From Streptococcus oralis subsp. tigurinus (GTDB lineage: Bacteria > Bacillota > Bacilli > Lactobacillales > Streptococcaceae): a DNA stretch of 64,000 nucleotides. Of this stretch, positions 26,622 to 36,600 are shown one piece after another. The notes under the pieces were generated by a model that worked only from the letters and a program-made list of their open reading frames with translations, had not been told where the DNA came from and did no database searches. Each line of letters starts with the position of its first letter. The stretch's first letter is position 1. Location: NCBI RefSeq assembly GCF_002356415.1, contig NZ_AP018338.1, positions 1,426,001-1,490,000 on the forward strand, given 5' to 3'. The position numbers and the translations under genes are program-made.

Positions 26622-27198
26622 TCTTTGCCCTCTCTATAAATCTTCTCATCTTTTCGTGATCTTTTTGTCCATCCGTCTCCACTCCACTTGATACATCTAC
26701 TGCGTAGGGAGTAAAGCGTTGAATTGCTTGTACTACATTGTCTTCATTAAGCCCACCTGCGATGAAGAAGGTCTGAGCTAATCCCGTCGTATCCAATCGT
26801 CCCCAGTCAAAGGTCTGGCCACTCCCAGCCACAGGGGCATCAAAGAGTAGATAATCTGCCTGAGAACTTGGCACATGACCATTTCCATCCACCTGCACAG
26901 CCTGAATGCTGGCACAAGGTAAATCCTCAAACAAATCATCTGCTACCTGACCATGAACTTGAACCAAGTCCAAGCCAACTTTTTCAATCGCTTCTAGCAA
27001 TTCTGCTCGACTTGGTGAAACAAATACACCAACCTTTTTAACATTAGCAGGAATGAGCTTTGCCAGCTCTGCGGTCTCTTCCAAGGTCACCTGCCTTTTA
27101 CTAGGTGCAAAGACAAAACCAATGTAGTCTGCCCCTGCTGAAACAGCTGTCTCTACCGCTTCTTTGGTCGATAGGCCACAAATCTTAACCTTTGTCAA
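26599..27198 (-). CDS. trpF: Phosphoribosylanthranilate isomerase
   Basis: Amadori rearrangement of phosphoribosylanthranilate. A 199-residue single-domain TIM barrel: VKICGLST (catalytic Cys), [21 protein letters not shown] and the late AGGLNEDNV and DVSSGVE (catalytic Asp and phosphate site). It overlaps trpC by 14 bases and trpB by 23. Stand-alone, not fused to TrpC. Confidence 0.95.
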   Translation of the reverse strand: MTKVKICGLSTKEAVETAVSAGADYIGFVFAPSKRQVTLEETAELAKLIPANVKKVGVFVSPSRAELLEAIEKVGLDLVQVHGQVADDLFEDLPCASIQAVQVDGNGHVPSSQADYLLFDAPVAGSGQTFDWGRLDTTGLAQTFFIAGGLNEDNVVQAIQRFTPYAVDVSSGVETDGQKDHEKMRRFIERAKNGISRTK

Positions 27199-27952
27199 TC
27201 TGCAACTCCTTGATTCTCTGGGCTACATCTTCTGCCTGCATGAGAGCTGTTCCCACCAAAATTCCGTTAAAGTATGGTGCTACTCGTTCCGCATCCTGCC
27301 CTGTGAAAATGGCAGATTCAGAAATATAATAGCGACCTTCCTTAAAGTGCTGGGCCAAGTCTACACTAGTCTGCAAGTCGACCTCAAAGGTGGTCAAGTT
27401 GCGGTTATTAACCCCAATAATCTCAGCGCCAAGTCTGTGGGCCACTTCTAGTTCAGCTAGATTGTGAGTCTCCACCAAGACTTCCAGACCAAGCTCTGTC
27501 GCGTAGTCATACAGTTCCTTGAGGCGTTCTTCTGACAAGGCTGCGACGATGAGCAAGATAACTGTCGCGCCGGCATTGCGAGCGCGGATGATTTGCTTTT
27601 CGTCGATGATAAAGTCCTTGTTGAGCGTTGGAATGTTTACCTGACTGGAGATCTCACGTAAATAATCCAAATGCCCTTTAAAGAAAACTTCATCTGTCAA
27701 AATTGAAATCATCACTGCGCCGTTCGCTTCATAAGTCTGGGCCTGTTGCACAATATCCACATCGAGATTGATATCTCCCAGACTAGGGCTAGCCTTCTTG
27801 ACTTCGGCGATTACCTGCAAACGGTCCTGGTGATTCTTCAAAAATGCTGCCAAGCGATAGGTCTGGCGCAAGGGCTGGATTTCCTCCAGCTCCATTTGCT
27901 TGACTTCACGCGCCTTCTGCTCCAAAATTCGTGCTAAAAATTCCTGACTCAT
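27185..27952 (-). CDS. trpC: Indole-3-glycerol phosphate synthase
   Basis: Ring-closing decarboxylase of 255 residues. [10 protein letters not shown] (catalytic Lys and substrate loop), [22 protein letters not shown] (catalytic Lys), VETHN (catalytic Glu) and [12 protein letters not shown] are all present. It overlaps trpD by 4 bases and trpF by 14. Confidence 0.96.
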   Translation of the reverse strand: MSQEFLARILEQKAREVKQMELEEIQPLRQTYRLAAFLKNHQDRLQVIAEVKKASPSLGDINLDVDIVQQAQTYEANGAVMISILTDEVFFKGHLDYLREISSQVNIPTLNKDFIIDEKQIIRARNAGATVILLIVAALSEERLKELYDYATELGLEVLVETHNLAELEVAHRLGAEIIGVNNRNLTTFEVDLQTSVDLAQHFKEGRYYISESAIFTGQDAERVAPYFNGILVGTALMQAEDVAQRIKELQIDKG

Positions 27953-28953
27953 TTTTGGTACTCCTGTAACAGTCTGAGCTTTTCAAGGGCCTTGCCACTA
28001 GCAATTACTTGACGGGCCAAGGCTACTCCTTCCTTGATACTAGCTACCTTACCATTAGCATAGAAACCAAGACCAGCGTTTAAGACTGTTGTTTCCAAGA
28101 ATGGACTTGGTTCATTTTGAAGAACGCTGAGCAAAATTTCTGCATTTTCCTGAGCATTGCCTCCACGAATATCTTCGATAGCGTAGCCTTCCATCCCCAA
28201 ATCCTCTGGAGTGAAGCTTGACAAGGTGATTTCGCCATTTTCAAGAAGAGCAATCTTGGTTGTTCCGTTCAAGCCAGCTTCATCCAGCCCTTCTGGTCCA
28301 GCAACCACGATGGCACGTTTACGACCCATATTTTTCAAAACCTGAGCTGTACTTTCTAGCAGTTCTGGACGACTAATACCAAGCAACTGTGTTTCTAAGG
28401 CCATTGGGTGAATCAGTGGACCAGTCAAGTTCATGATTGTTGGAATTCCCAACTCCAAACGAGCTGGCATGATGTATTTCATAGCTGGGTGCATGTTTTT
28501 AGCAAAGAGAAAGACGATTCCAGTTTTATCGAAAACCTTACCTAGTTCAGCTGGTTTGAGGTCAAGATTGATGCCTAATGCTTGAAGGACATCTGCCGAA
28601 CCTGATTTAGAAGAAATCGAACGGTTACCGTGCTTAGCCATATGAATGCCACCACCAGCCAAGACAAAGGCTGCAGTTGTGGAGATGTTAAAGCTGAAGG
28701 ACTTGTCTCCACCAGTACCACAGTTGTCCATGGCGTCGTGGATTTCAGTCGGAATGTGTTGGGCATGTCCTCTCATGACTTGTGCAATAGCTGTGCGTTC
28801 TTCCGGTGTTTCCCCCTTCATCTTAAGAGCTAAAAGGAGAGAAGCAATCTGCGCTTCAGTGACACGACCAGTTACGATGCGCTCAATGACATCCGTCATT
28901 TCCACACCTGATAAATTTTCAAATTTTGCTAGTTTTTCAATAATCTCTTTCAT
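27949..28953 (-). CDS. trpD: Anthranilate phosphoribosyltransferase
   Basis: Transfers phosphoribose from PRPP to anthranilate. 334 residues with the family-defining [17 protein letters not shown] (PRPP pyrophosphate loop), [18 protein letters not shown] and LTGPLIHP. It has an AGGA site and lies 10 bases after trpG, unfused to TrpG as usual in Firmicutes. Confidence 0.96.
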   Translation of the reverse strand: MKEIIEKLAKFENLSGVEMTDVIERIVTGRVTEAQIASLLLALKMKGETPEERTAIAQVMRGHAQHIPTEIHDAMDNCGTGGDKSFSFNISTTAAFVLAGGGIHMAKHGNRSISSKSGSADVLQALGINLDLKPAELGKVFDKTGIVFLFAKNMHPAMKYIMPARLELGIPTIMNLTGPLIHPMALETQLLGISRPELLESTAQVLKNMGRKRAIVVAGPEGLDEAGLNGTTKIALLENGEITLSSFTPEDLGMEGYAIEDIRGGNAQENAEILLSVLQNEPSPFLETTVLNAGLGFYANGKVASIKEGVALARQVIASGKALEKLRLLQEYQK

Positions 28954-28963
28954 CCTAGTTTCC

Positions 28964-29530
28964 TCACTTTACAACCTTCTCGATAAAATTCCGAATAGAA
29001 GACAAGCCATCTGGCGTTCCGATACTTTCTGGATGGTACTGGAAGCCATAAATCGGTAGACTTTTGTGTTGAATTCCCATAATAGCTTGGTCATCAGTCG
29101 AACGAGCTGTCACTTCAAAGCCTTCTGGCATTTCTTCAATCAAAATACTATGGTAACGCATGACTGGACGACCATCCTCAATGCCTTGATAGAGAACAGA
29201 TGGCGCTTCAAAGCTGATATGGCTCTGTTTCCCATGCATGACCTTTGGAGCCAAACCTAACTTCCCACCAAAGACTTCTGCGATGGCTTGGTGACCCAAA
29301 CAAATCCCTAGAATCGGCTTCTTACCTGCAAAGTCACGAATCATGTCTTCCATCTTTCCAGCATCAACCGGCCAACCAGGACCGGGAGAAAAGACCAGAC
29401 CATCTGCTTTTTCAGCTTCTTCATACAGCTTGGGATCATCATTTCTCAAGACCTGCACTTCTGCAAAATTCCCAATGTATTGCGCCAAGTTATAGGTAAA
29501 AGAATCATAGTTATCAATCAATAAAATCAT
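28964..29530 (-). CDS. trpG: Anthranilate synthase glutamine amidotransferase subunit
   Basis: Supplies ammonia from glutamine to TrpE. 188-residue class-I GATase with triad members in [11 protein letters not shown] (nucleophile Cys) and QYHPESI (His, Glu), plus [12 protein letters not shown] for the oxyanion turn. It overlaps trpE by 4 bases (ATGA). The same subunit may also serve folate synthesis in some Gram-positives; here its trp operon context is clear. Confidence 0.95.
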   Translation of the reverse strand: MILLIDNYDSFTYNLAQYIGNFAEVQVLRNDDPKLYEEAEKADGLVFSPGPGWPVDAGKMEDMIRDFAGKKPILGICLGHQAIAEVFGGKLGLAPKVMHGKQSHISFEAPSVLYQGIEDGRPVMRYHSILIEEMPEGFEVTARSTDDQAIMGIQHKSLPIYGFQYHPESIGTPDGLSSIRNFIEKVVK

Positions 29531-30888
29531 GGTCTTAGTTCTCCAATTCTAGTCATAGATTTTGCTTTGTTAATGGTTTCTTGGTATTCGTTTTGGGCGA
29601 TAGAGTCATAGACAATCCCTGCCCCAGCCTGCACATAGGCTGTTTGTTTTTTGAGAATCATCGTTCGAATGGCAATGGCCAAATCCATATCACCCGTCGC
29701 AGACAAGTAGCCTATCGCTCCTGCGTATACGCCCCGTTTTTCCGTTTCCAGTTCATAGATACGTCTCATCGCTCGAATCTTTGGTGCTCCTGAAACTGTT
29801 CCAGCTGGAAGTGTGGCTTTCAAGGCATCCATGGCAGTGAGTTCTGGAAGCAAACGCCCCTTGACCACACTGGTCAAATGCATGACATAGCGGAAGAACT
29901 CCACTTCCATATACTTGGTAACTTGGACACTTGCCGTTTCAGAGATGCGGCCAATATCGTTACGACCCAAGTCTACCAACATCCGATGTTCTGCTGTTTC
30001 CTTCTCATCAGAGAGCAAGTCTGTCGCCAAAGCCTTGTCCTCTTCATCCGTGGCCCCTCTTGGTCGCGTCCCCGCAATCGGATTAGTTGTCACGATGCCA
30101 TTTTTGACAGAAACCAAACTTTCAGGACTGGCACCGATGATTTGATAATCACCAAAGTCATAGAAATAGAGGTAATTGGATGGATTGGTCACGCGGAGAT
30201 TTCTGTAGAAGTCAAATGGATTTCCAGTAACTTCAGCTGAGAAACGCTGACTGAGCACGCATTGGAACATATCGCCATTACGAATCAAGTCACGAGCTGT
30301 TTCCACCATTTCCTCAAACTTCTGAGGAGCGATATGGGGTTTGAAGTCAAGTGGTGATAAATCCAAATCTTCAAATTCATTTGGAGCAGGAATGCGTAAT
30401 TCCTCAAGCACTTGATTCAAAGCTTTTTCCAAGTCTTCTTGACTGCGCTCACTATAAAGATCATCCTCGATGACATGGATTTTTTCCTTCTTGTGGTCAA
30501 AGACCATGTAACTCTCATAGACAAAGAAATGCATGTCTGGCATCCCAATTGTATCCTCAGGGATTTGACCGATTTCTTCATAGAGCGAAATCATATCGTA
30601 ACCAACAAAGCCGATAGCTCCCCCACCAAAAGGGAGATCTGAATGGTGCTGGCTCTTATGAGTCACTTCATAAAGGTAATCCAAGGGATCCCGATCAATC
30701 ACTTGACCATTTTGATAAAGGACTCCATTTTCAAACTGAATCTCAAAAACAGGATTATAAGCTAGGATAGAAAAACGAGCGGTTTCCTTGTCTCTCGGGA
30801 TACTCTCTAGTATAACCTTGTGTTGCCCCTTTAGGCGCATATAAGCCAAGATTGGTGATAAGACATCTCCATGAATGATTCGTTCCAT
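29527..30888 (-). CDS. trpE: Anthranilate synthase component I
   Basis: Makes anthranilate from chorismate. 453 residues. The N-terminal domain has VILESIPRDKE, equivalent to the LLES tryptophan feedback site. The chorismate-binding domain has FQCVLSQRF, IGASPESLV, IAGTRPRG and LPAGTVSGAPKIRAM. The ATG at 30888 follows AAAGGGAAA; the longer frame reads into the T-box leader. First gene of trpEGDCFBA, controlled by the leader T-box immediately upstream. Confidence 0.97.
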   Translation of the reverse strand: MERIIHGDVLSPILAYMRLKGQHKVILESIPRDKETARFSILAYNPVFEIQFENGVLYQNGQVIDRDPLDYLYEVTHKSQHHSDLPFGGGAIGFVGYDMISLYEEIGQIPEDTIGMPDMHFFVYESYMVFDHKKEKIHVIEDDLYSERSQEDLEKALNQVLEELRIPAPNEFEDLDLSPLDFKPHIAPQKFEEMVETARDLIRNGDMFQCVLSQRFSAEVTGNPFDFYRNLRVTNPSNYLYFYDFGDYQIIGASPESLVSVKNGIVTTNPIAGTRPRGATDEEDKALATDLLSDEKETAEHRMLVDLGRNDIGRISETASVQVTKYMEVEFFRYVMHLTSVVKGRLLPELTAMDALKATLPAGTVSGAPKIRAMRRIYELETEKRGVYAGAIGYLSATGDMDLAIAIRTMILKKQTAYVQAGAGIVYDSIAQNEYQETINKAKSMTRIGELRP

Positions 30889-30932
30889 TGTAATTTCCCT
30901 TTCAGTTCTACTTCTAGTCCGTGGCGACTGTA

Positions 30933-31180
30933 TGAAAAATCCCCACGCAAAATAACTTGCGTGAGGACGAGATTCGCGGTGCCACCTCAATTATAGGATT
31001 TCTCCTATCTCTCATTCCTGTCTCAGAACTTTCCTATAACAGGCTGTGCGATAAAGGGCACTCCCTTGAGAATTATGTTTTCTTCTCTCGTTTCAGATGG
31101 ACCCAACCTTACAGCTTTCTCTGCTTGTTTCCAGCAACCACAAGCTCTCTGGGAAAGAAAGTACTGTAATTTTTCCATCT
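30933..31180 (-). promoter_or_regulatory. Trp-specific T-box leader of trpEGDCFBA
   Basis: Minus-strand leader with the conserved T-box GAGGTGGCACCGCG (antiterminator, pairs with the uncharged tRNA CCA end), the stem-I segment GAGAGCTTGTGGTTGCTG, and a lower stem AGATGGA/TCCATCT. The specifier loop AAGGTTGGG carries UGG (Trp). The terminator at about 30933-30968 pairs CTCACGCAA with TTGCGTGGG followed by T5. Stem I starts 2 bases after the stop codon of the upstream trpB paralogue, leaving no room for a promoter. Confidence 0.93.
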
Positions 31181-31181
31181 C

Positions 31182-32360
31182 TTATTTTTTAGCTTCAAGG
31201 TAGTCTGCAATCGCAGCTACGTCCTTGTCTCCACGACCAGAGACATTGATGATGATAATCTCATCTTTACTTAGTTTCGGTGCACGTTTAACCGCTTCTG
31301 CGATGGCGTGCGAACTTTCAATCGCTGGGATAATCCCTTCAGTCTTGCTGAGAAGGAGCAAGGCTTGAACAGCTTCTTCGTCTGTCGCTGCCACATATTC
31401 CACGCGACCTGAATCTTTAAAGTAGGCGTGTTCTGGGCCAACCCCTGGATAGTCTAAACCAGCTGAGATAGAGTAAACTGGCGCCAGCTCTCCATCTTCC
31501 TTAAAGACTGCATAAGTCTTCATACCGTCGACAATTCCGACACTACCCTTTGTCATAGTGGCTGCATGCTTGTCTGTGTCAAGTCCGTGACCGGCAGCTT
31601 CGACCCCAACCAATTTGACTTCTTCATCAGCCACATACTGTGAAAAAGCACCGATGGCATTGGAACCACCACCTACACAGGCAATGACGTAGTCTGGTAA
31701 ACGACCTTCTTTTTCTAAGATTTGACGACGAGATTCTTCACTGATGACCTTTTGGAATTCATGAACAATGGTAGGATAAGGGTGAGGGCCTACAGCAGAT
31801 CCCAAAACGTAGAAGGCTTCAAGGTCATTCATCCATGCTCCAAAGGCTGCATCAACCGCATCCTTAAGAGTTCGTGTTCCCGTTTCAACTGCATGAACGG
31901 TCGCTCCCATCATCTCCATACGGAAAACATTGAGACGTTGACGCTCCACATCTTCTGCCCCCATGTAGACATCACAGGCCATACCAAACTTGGCCGCAGC
32001 TGCTGCTGTCGCAACACCGTGCTGACCAGCTCCTGTTTCTGCGATCACTCGTTTTTTGCCCATACGTTTGGCAAGAAGAATTTGTCCTAAAACATTGTTG
32101 AGCTTGTGAGAACCAAGGTGGTTAAGATCTTCACGTTTAAGATAAATCTTAGCTCCACCTAGGTGGTCTGTTAAACTTTCCGCAAAATAAAGCGGTGTTT
32201 CGCGACCAGAATAATCCTTCAAGTAATGGCGAAATTCTGCCAAAAACTCTGGATCATCCTTGTACTTGTCAAATGTCACTTCCAACTCATCCAACAAAGC
32301 TTGAATCGGCTCCGGTACAAAACTACCACCAAATTGTCCAAAATAACCTTTAGTTGTCAT
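31182..32360 (-). CDS. trpB: Second tryptophan synthase beta chain-like protein
   Basis: A 392-residue TrpB paralogue, clearly homologous to the operon trpB throughout. All catalytic elements are kept: PLP lysine in [23 protein letters not shown], the [12 protein letters not shown] block and SGRGDKD. The nearly invariant [14 protein letters not shown] loop has changed to [14 protein letters not shown], and the C-terminus is shorter. It is of the TrpB1 size class. A dedicated UGG T-box and consensus promoter precede it, so it is made when charged tRNA-Trp is low. It could form a TrpA complex, act alone on salvaged indole, or use another substrate. Not usual in pneumococcal trp loci as far as I know. 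Confidence 0.88.
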   Translation of the reverse strand: MTTKGYFGQFGGSFVPEPIQALLDELEVTFDKYKDDPEFLAEFRHYLKDYSGRETPLYFAESLTDHLGGAKIYLKREDLNHLGSHKLNNVLGQILLAKRMGKKRVIAETGAGQHGVATAAAAAKFGMACDVYMGAEDVERQRLNVFRMEMMGATVHAVETGTRTLKDAVDAAFGAWMNDLEAFYVLGSAVGPHPYPTIVHEFQKVISEESRRQILEKEGRLPDYVIACVGGGSNAIGAFSQYVADEEVKLVGVEAAGHGLDTDKHAATMTKGSVGIVDGMKTYAVFKEDGELAPVYSISAGLDYPGVGPEHAYFKDSGRVEYVAATDEEAVQALLLLSKTEGIIPAIESSHAIAEAVKRAPKLSKDEIIIINVSGRGDKDVAAIADYLEAKK

Positions 32361-32492
32361 AAAATTTTTCCTCTTTCCATATTAATTCGGCTTTTTGTTT
32401 GCTTTTAGTAGTAGGCAAGGAGCTGCAGATAGAACTCAAGTTCATCAAAGCGACTTAACGCCCTAATAAAAGATAAACAAAATGACCGAAAG

Positions 32493-32747
32493 AAAAAAGC
32501 CCACACACAGAATCGACTTCCATGTGAGGGCGTTGGTAACGCGGTGCCACCTCAATTATAAAGGGATTATTCCCCTTTACATCTCTGCCTTGTCTAACAA
32601 CAAGTTGCACTGTAAGGTGTGCGCACCGAATTTTCATTGTTTCAAATTCATTTTTAAAATCAGCCCACTTTCACTACTTTCAACCACCTGTTCACAATCA
32701 CCACAGGCTCCCTGAAGATCAAAAATAATTACTCTTCTGATTTATTG
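32493..32747 (-). promoter_or_regulatory. Trp-specific T-box leader of the second trpB
   Basis: Minus-strand leader: lower stem I AAATCAG/CTGATTT with the specifier UGG immediately before the 3' strand (AGTGGG), the T-box GAGGTGGCACCGCG at about 32537-32553, and a terminator GCCCTCACA/TGTGTGGGC plus T6 at 32493-32531. Same codon as the trpE leader but largely different sequence outside the conserved parts. Between terminator and start codon (32361-32490) I see no further structure. Confidence 0.92.
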
Positions 32748-32752
32748 AGAAT

Positions 32753-32781
32753 ATTATATGTTATTGTTCTATCTTTGTCAA
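32753..32781 (-). promoter_or_regulatory. Promoter of the second trpB and probably the whole trp region
   Basis: Minus strand: exact TTGACA and TATAAT, 17-base spacer, about 8 bases before the T-box stem I. The only strong promoter visible upstream of either T-box. Confidence 0.8.
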
Positions 32782-32788
32782 GATTTTT

Positions 32789-34018
32789 TTATGATTTTTT
32801 TCCAGAACCGAGGATTTCTTCGGAAATTCTCACCAAAGTCTGAACGATGTAATCAACTTCTTCATCGCTTAATTTTGTATGAAGAGGGAGCGTAATTTCA
32901 TTTTCAAAGAAGGCATAGGCTCTTGGATAATCTGCCATATCAAAGCCAAGATTCTTATAGGCTGTCAAGAGAGGAAGCGGTTTGTAGTGTACATTACTTG
33001 CAATTCCTGCTTTGGCCAATTCTTGGATGATGAGGTTGCGTTCTTCTAAGCTTGCTCCTTCTACATGGGTGATGTAGAGGTGACGACAAGATTCGACAGT
33101 ATCAGTCTTGTGTGCCAATGGGTGAATACGAGTACCCGCAAAACCACGATCATAGCGGTCCACGATGTCCTTACGACGTTGCAACAAACCAGGGTAACGA
33201 TCCAATTGTACCAAACCAATCGAAGCCATGATATCCGTCATGTTGCACTTGTAGGCAGGTGTTACGATATCGTACTCCCACGAACCCAATTGCATCTTAG
33301 CAAGAGCATCCTTAGTCTGACCATGAAGGGAAAGGATTTGGAATTCCTTGTACATTTCTTCGTCGTCAATCGCCGGATTGGCCTTCCAAGTCGCACTTCC
33401 TCCCTCAGCCGTTGTAAAGTTTTTAACGGCATGGAATGAGAAGGAAGTAAAGTCAGCGATAGAGCCAGCAGGGTGTCCTTTGTAAGTAGATCCCAAAGCA
33501 TGAGCACTATCAGAGACAAGCACAATACGGTTAAAGACCTTTTGCCATTTACTTGAAGCAGTAAAGAGATCGCGTTTCTTCTCCACAATTTGGAACAAAC
33601 GATCATAGTTGCAAACAATCCCTGCAAGGTCTACTGGGATGATCACCTTAGTCTTTTCAGTGATGGCTTGCTCAAGCAAGTCATAGTCCATCTCAAACGT
33701 ATCTGCTTGAATATCCACCATGACAGGTGTCGCTCCTACGTGTGTGATGACACTACATGAAGCTGTATAGGTCATGGCTGGAACAATGACTTCATCTCCA
33801 GGTCCCACTTCCAAAACACGTAAAATCAACTCAAGAGCGGCTGTCGCAGAGTTGAGGCAGACAGTCTTAGGTGTCTGTGTGTATTGGGACAAGCGACGCT
33901 CCAGTTCTTTTGTCTTAGGACCTGTTGTGATCCAACCAGAACGTAGGGTATCCGCTACTTCAGCAATTTCAGCTTCGGTAATATCAGGTGGTGAAAATGG
34001 AATATTGTAATTTGGCAT
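32789..34018 (-). CDS. DegT/DnrJ/EryC1 sugar aminotransferase (AATGal synthesis)
   Basis: A 409-residue PLP-dependent nucleotide-sugar aminotransferase. The internal aldimine lysine is in FHAVKNFTTAEGG; other marks are NSATAALELILR near the N-terminus, VDLAG and SDSAHALGS. In pneumococcus the equivalent gene beside a sugar-phosphate transferase is proposed to make UDP-2-acetamido-4-amino-2,4,6-trideoxygalactose, the first sugar of the teichoic acid unit. The assignment here follows from similarity and the neighbouring transferase gene. ATG at 34018 after AAGGAG, nine codons inside the longest frame. Confidence 0.85.
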   Translation of the reverse strand: MPNYNIPFSPPDITEAEIAEVADTLRSGWITTGPKTKELERRLSQYTQTPKTVCLNSATAALELILRVLEVGPGDEVIVPAMTYTASCSVITHVGATPVMVDIQADTFEMDYDLLEQAITEKTKVIIPVDLAGIVCNYDRLFQIVEKKRDLFTASSKWQKVFNRIVLVSDSAHALGSTYKGHPAGSIADFTSFSFHAVKNFTTAEGGSATWKANPAIDDEEMYKEFQILSLHGQTKDALAKMQLGSWEYDIVTPAYKCNMTDIMASIGLVQLDRYPGLLQRRKDIVDRYDRGFAGTRIHPLAHKTDTVESCRHLYITHVEGASLEERNLIIQELAKAGIASNVHYKPLPLLTAYKNLGFDMADYPRAYAFFENEITLPLHTKLSDEEVDYIVQTLVRISEEILGSGKKS

Positions 34019-34060
34019 TGATTTGCTCCTTTTATCTGTACTCATTTTCTCATGACTACT

Positions 34061-34753
34061 TTATTTTAGTACCTCAAACACGGTTTGAAACATGATTTTG
34101 ATGTCTCCAAGGAAACTAAATTCTCGGAGATAGGCGAGATTATAGCGCATCTTTTCAGGGAGGACATGTTCGACATAGGCCTGGTCAACTGACAGACCTT
34201 TCTCCGTCATTTGACTGATGATGGTGTCCTCATCCTTGTAGTTGATGCTGGCTGGAGAGGTGATTCCTGCTGGCAAGAGCAAGGTCGCCATCATTTCAGG
34301 ACTATACTGCTCCGTGTAGCGTGGCACCTCAGGTCGTGTCCCAACAAAGGACATCTCGCCTTTAAGGACATTGACTAGCTGAGGTAGTTCGTCCAAGCGC
34401 ACACGGCGAATGAAATTTCCCACTTTGGTAATACGGCTATCGTTAGCAGAAGTCACTAGACTTCCTTTTTTATCCGCATCCGTTACCATAGTACGGAACT
34501 TCCAAATCTTGAACGAACGGTTGTACTGGGTCACGCGCTCTTGCTTGTAAATGACAGGTCCCTTGCTATCCAACTTGATCCAAATGCTCAAGATAAGAAA
34601 GATGGGAGAAGTCAAAATCAGTAAAACCAAGGCCAGAACCCAGTCCAGACAACGCTTGAAGATCAGCGAACCTTTCCTTTTAGAGACAAGCTGGTAGTAA
34701 GACTCAACCTCGCTTGATTGCATTTCCACGGGCAAGTCTTCCCATTTCAGCAT
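34061..34753 (-). CDS. Undecaprenyl-phosphate sugar-1-phosphate transferase
   Basis: A 230-residue monotopic phosphoglycosyl transferase of the bacterial sugar transferase (PglC/WbaP) type. One membrane helix at about 36-58 after FKRCLDWVLALV; then the catalytic block KQERVTQYNRSFKIWKFRTM, VGNFIRRVRLDELPQL and SFVGTRPEVPRYTEQY. It starts lipid-linked assembly by loading the first sugar phosphate on undecaprenyl phosphate at the cytoplasmic face. With the adjacent aminotransferase it fits the proposed initiation of teichoic acid repeats in pneumococcus. Confidence 0.87.
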   Translation of the reverse strand: MLKWEDLPVEMQSSEVESYYQLVSKRKGSLIFKRCLDWVLALVLLILTSPIFLILSIWIKLDSKGPVIYKQERVTQYNRSFKIWKFRTMVTDADKKGSLVTSANDSRITKVGNFIRRVRLDELPQLVNVLKGEMSFVGTRPEVPRYTEQYSPEMMATLLLPAGITSPASINYKDEDTIISQMTEKGLSVDQAYVEHVLPEKMRYNLAYLREFSFLGDIKIMFQTVFEVLK

Positions 34754-34798
34754 GCTGTTTCTCCTTTGTTTTTATTATACTATTTGTCAACATTTTTC

Positions 34799-34829
34799 AT
34801 TATACCACAAAATGGAAAAGGCGGTGCAA
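34799..34829 (-). promoter_or_regulatory. Probable promoter of the teichoic-acid precursor gene pair
   Basis: Minus strand TTGCAC, 19 bases, TATAAT with extended TGG. The long spacer lowers confidence. Confidence 0.4.
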
Positions 34830-34857
34830 GAAATCTGTAATTTAGAGGAATTCTTCT

Positions 34858-36600
34858 TTAGGTAAGAGCCCCTGCCTGCAAACTATACATCTTGTGATAG
34901 GTTCCTCCCAAGGCCAAGAGTTCCTCATGGGTTCCACTCTCAATGATGCGTCCCTTGTCCAAAACATAAATGCAGTTGGCGTCCTGGATGGTCGAAAGGC
35001 GGTGGGCGATGGCAATGGTCGTCCGTCCTTTTCTCATTTTAGCCAGAGAATCCTGAACCAAACTTTCTGTCTCCGAGTCAATATTGGCTGTCGCTTCATC
35101 CAAAATCAAGATTTTAGGCTGACTGGCGACTGTTCTGGCAAAGGCAAGAAGCTGGCGCTGACCAGTAGAAAAGCTCGAACCACGCTCGGAAACAGGGGCA
35201 TCATAACCCAGCGGAAGGTCCTGAATAAAGGAATCTGCATCGACAAAGGCAGCTGCAGCCTGAATCTCTTCATCACTAAGTTCTTGATACATGGCAATAT
35301 TGGACTTGATAGTCCCGTGATAGAGGAAGGGATCCTGTAAGACCAGACCGATGTTCTTTCTCAGCTCTTCCTGACTGTAGTTTCGGATATCCACACCATC
35401 CAAGAGAACGCGGCCTGACTGAAATTCATAAAAACACATGAGGACATTGATAATCGAAGATTTCCCAGAACCTGTATGTCCTACAAAGGCAATGGTTTCT
35501 CCCTTGTTAACAGAGAAAGAAATATCATCTAGGATCTGGTGTTTGCCATCATATGAGAAACACACATGTTCAAAACGGATATTGCCTTCTTTGACTTTAG
35601 CTTGCCCATCTTTTTGAAGAGGCTCATAGGTCGTTTCGTCAATCAAGGCAAAGACACGGCCTGCAGATACCATAGACGTTTGAAGGGTTGAAAAGTTTTG
35701 CGTCACCTCAATCAGGGGATCAAAAAGGCGGTTGATGTACTGGATGAAGGCATACATGGTTCCAGCTGTTATCCCGATAGACAGACCACGGTAACCAAAG
35801 TAAGCCATCAAAACGGCGTAGCCTAGAAGTTTCAGCAAACTCATGGCAGGTCTCAAAAAGAGGGCATCCAAGGCTACAGAACGGTTGGCATAGACCAAGT
35901 GTTCTTGGTTGATTTCATCAAATTCTGCCTGCAGGCGCTTCTCTTGATTAAAGGCCTGGATAATCCTGATTCCCTCGATATTCTCTGCCAGCTTACTATT
36001 GATATCCGACAAAAGACTTCTGGTTTTTTCGATGACTTTCACTGACTTTTTCCGATAGAGATTGACCAAAAGGAAAATCAAGGGTAGAAATAGCAAAACT
36101 AAAGCTGTCAAACGAAAATCCAGCACCAACATGGTATACAGAGTTGTCAGAAAGATAAAAACTGCTGAGATAAAGCTGGATAAAATCCCTGAAAACATAT
36201 CACTGATAGTCTCGGTATCATTGGTCAAACGAGAGACGATGGAACCTGCTGGCGTCTTGTCAAAATAAGACATGCCCAGTTTCTCCATATTGGCAAAGGC
36301 ATCTCGACGAATATCTCTGACAATAGTGTAGGACACCCTCGCAAAGAGAAGATTGCCAACATACTGGACCAGAGTTTGCAGGATATAGAGGCCATAGTAG
36401 GCTAATAAAACTGTAATAGCAAACTGATTGAGATTGCTGAGGTACTGGTCGATAAAGTGGGAAGCTACAAGGGGAATGACACTTTTAATGACCGTCGTCG
36501 CAAGGAGAAAACTGAGTGCCAAAAAGGTCAGGAGTCCATAGGGCTTGAGATAAGACATCAAGCGCTTCAATACAGCCCATTGTTCTTGCTTATTCTGCAT
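34858..36600 (-). CDS. ABC exporter half, catalytic-site subunit
   Basis: 580 residues: six-helix ABC transmembrane domain (about 1-310) and a nucleotide-binding domain. Walker A is VGHTGSGKSS and Walker B LILDEATANID keeps the catalytic glutamate; the H-loop AIAHRLST is intact. The signature is degenerate, FSTGQ instead of LSGGQ. It overlaps the next gene by 11 bases, and the two must form a heterodimer: its good Walker site pairs with the LSGGQ of the partner. Substrate unknown; such pairs export drugs, peptides or lipids. Confidence 0.88.
   Translation of the reverse strand: MQNKQEQWAVLKRLMSYLKPYGLLTFLALSFLLATTVIKSVIPLVASHFIDQYLSNLNQFAITVLLAYYGLYILQTLVQYVGNLLFARVSYTIVRDIRRDAFANMEKLGMSYFDKTPAGSIVSRLTNDTETISDMFSGILSSFISAVFIFLTTLYTMLVLDFRLTALVLLFLPLIFLLVNLYRKKSVKVIEKTRSLLSDINSKLAENIEGIRIIQAFNQEKRLQAEFDEINQEHLVYANRSVALDALFLRPAMSLLKLLGYAVLMAYFGYRGLSIGITAGTMYAFIQYINRLFDPLIEVTQNFSTLQTSMVSAGRVFALIDETTYEPLQKDGQAKVKEGNIRFEHVCFSYDGKHQILDDISFSVNKGETIAFVGHTGSGKSSIINVLMCFYEFQSGRVLLDGVDIRNYSQEELRKNIGLVLQDPFLYHGTIKSNIAMYQELSDEEIQAAAAFVDADSFIQDLPLGYDAPVSERGSSFSTGQRQLLAFARTVASQPKILILDEATANIDSETESLVQDSLAKMRKGRTTIAIAHRLSTIQDANCIYVLDKGRIIESGTHEELLALGGTYHKMYSLQAGALT

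Noticed and set aside
31182..32360. Assignment of the second TrpB to the long TrpB2 class
   Set aside because: At 392 residues, with colinear similarity to the operon TrpB, it belongs to the TrpB1 size class; TrpB2 proteins have extra segments.
32361..32490. Possible leader peptide between the T-box and the second trpB
   Set aside because: One frame ends in a protein-like string (SRFDELEFYLQLLAYY) but it has no start codon with a ribosome binding site and no Trp codons; may be a relic.
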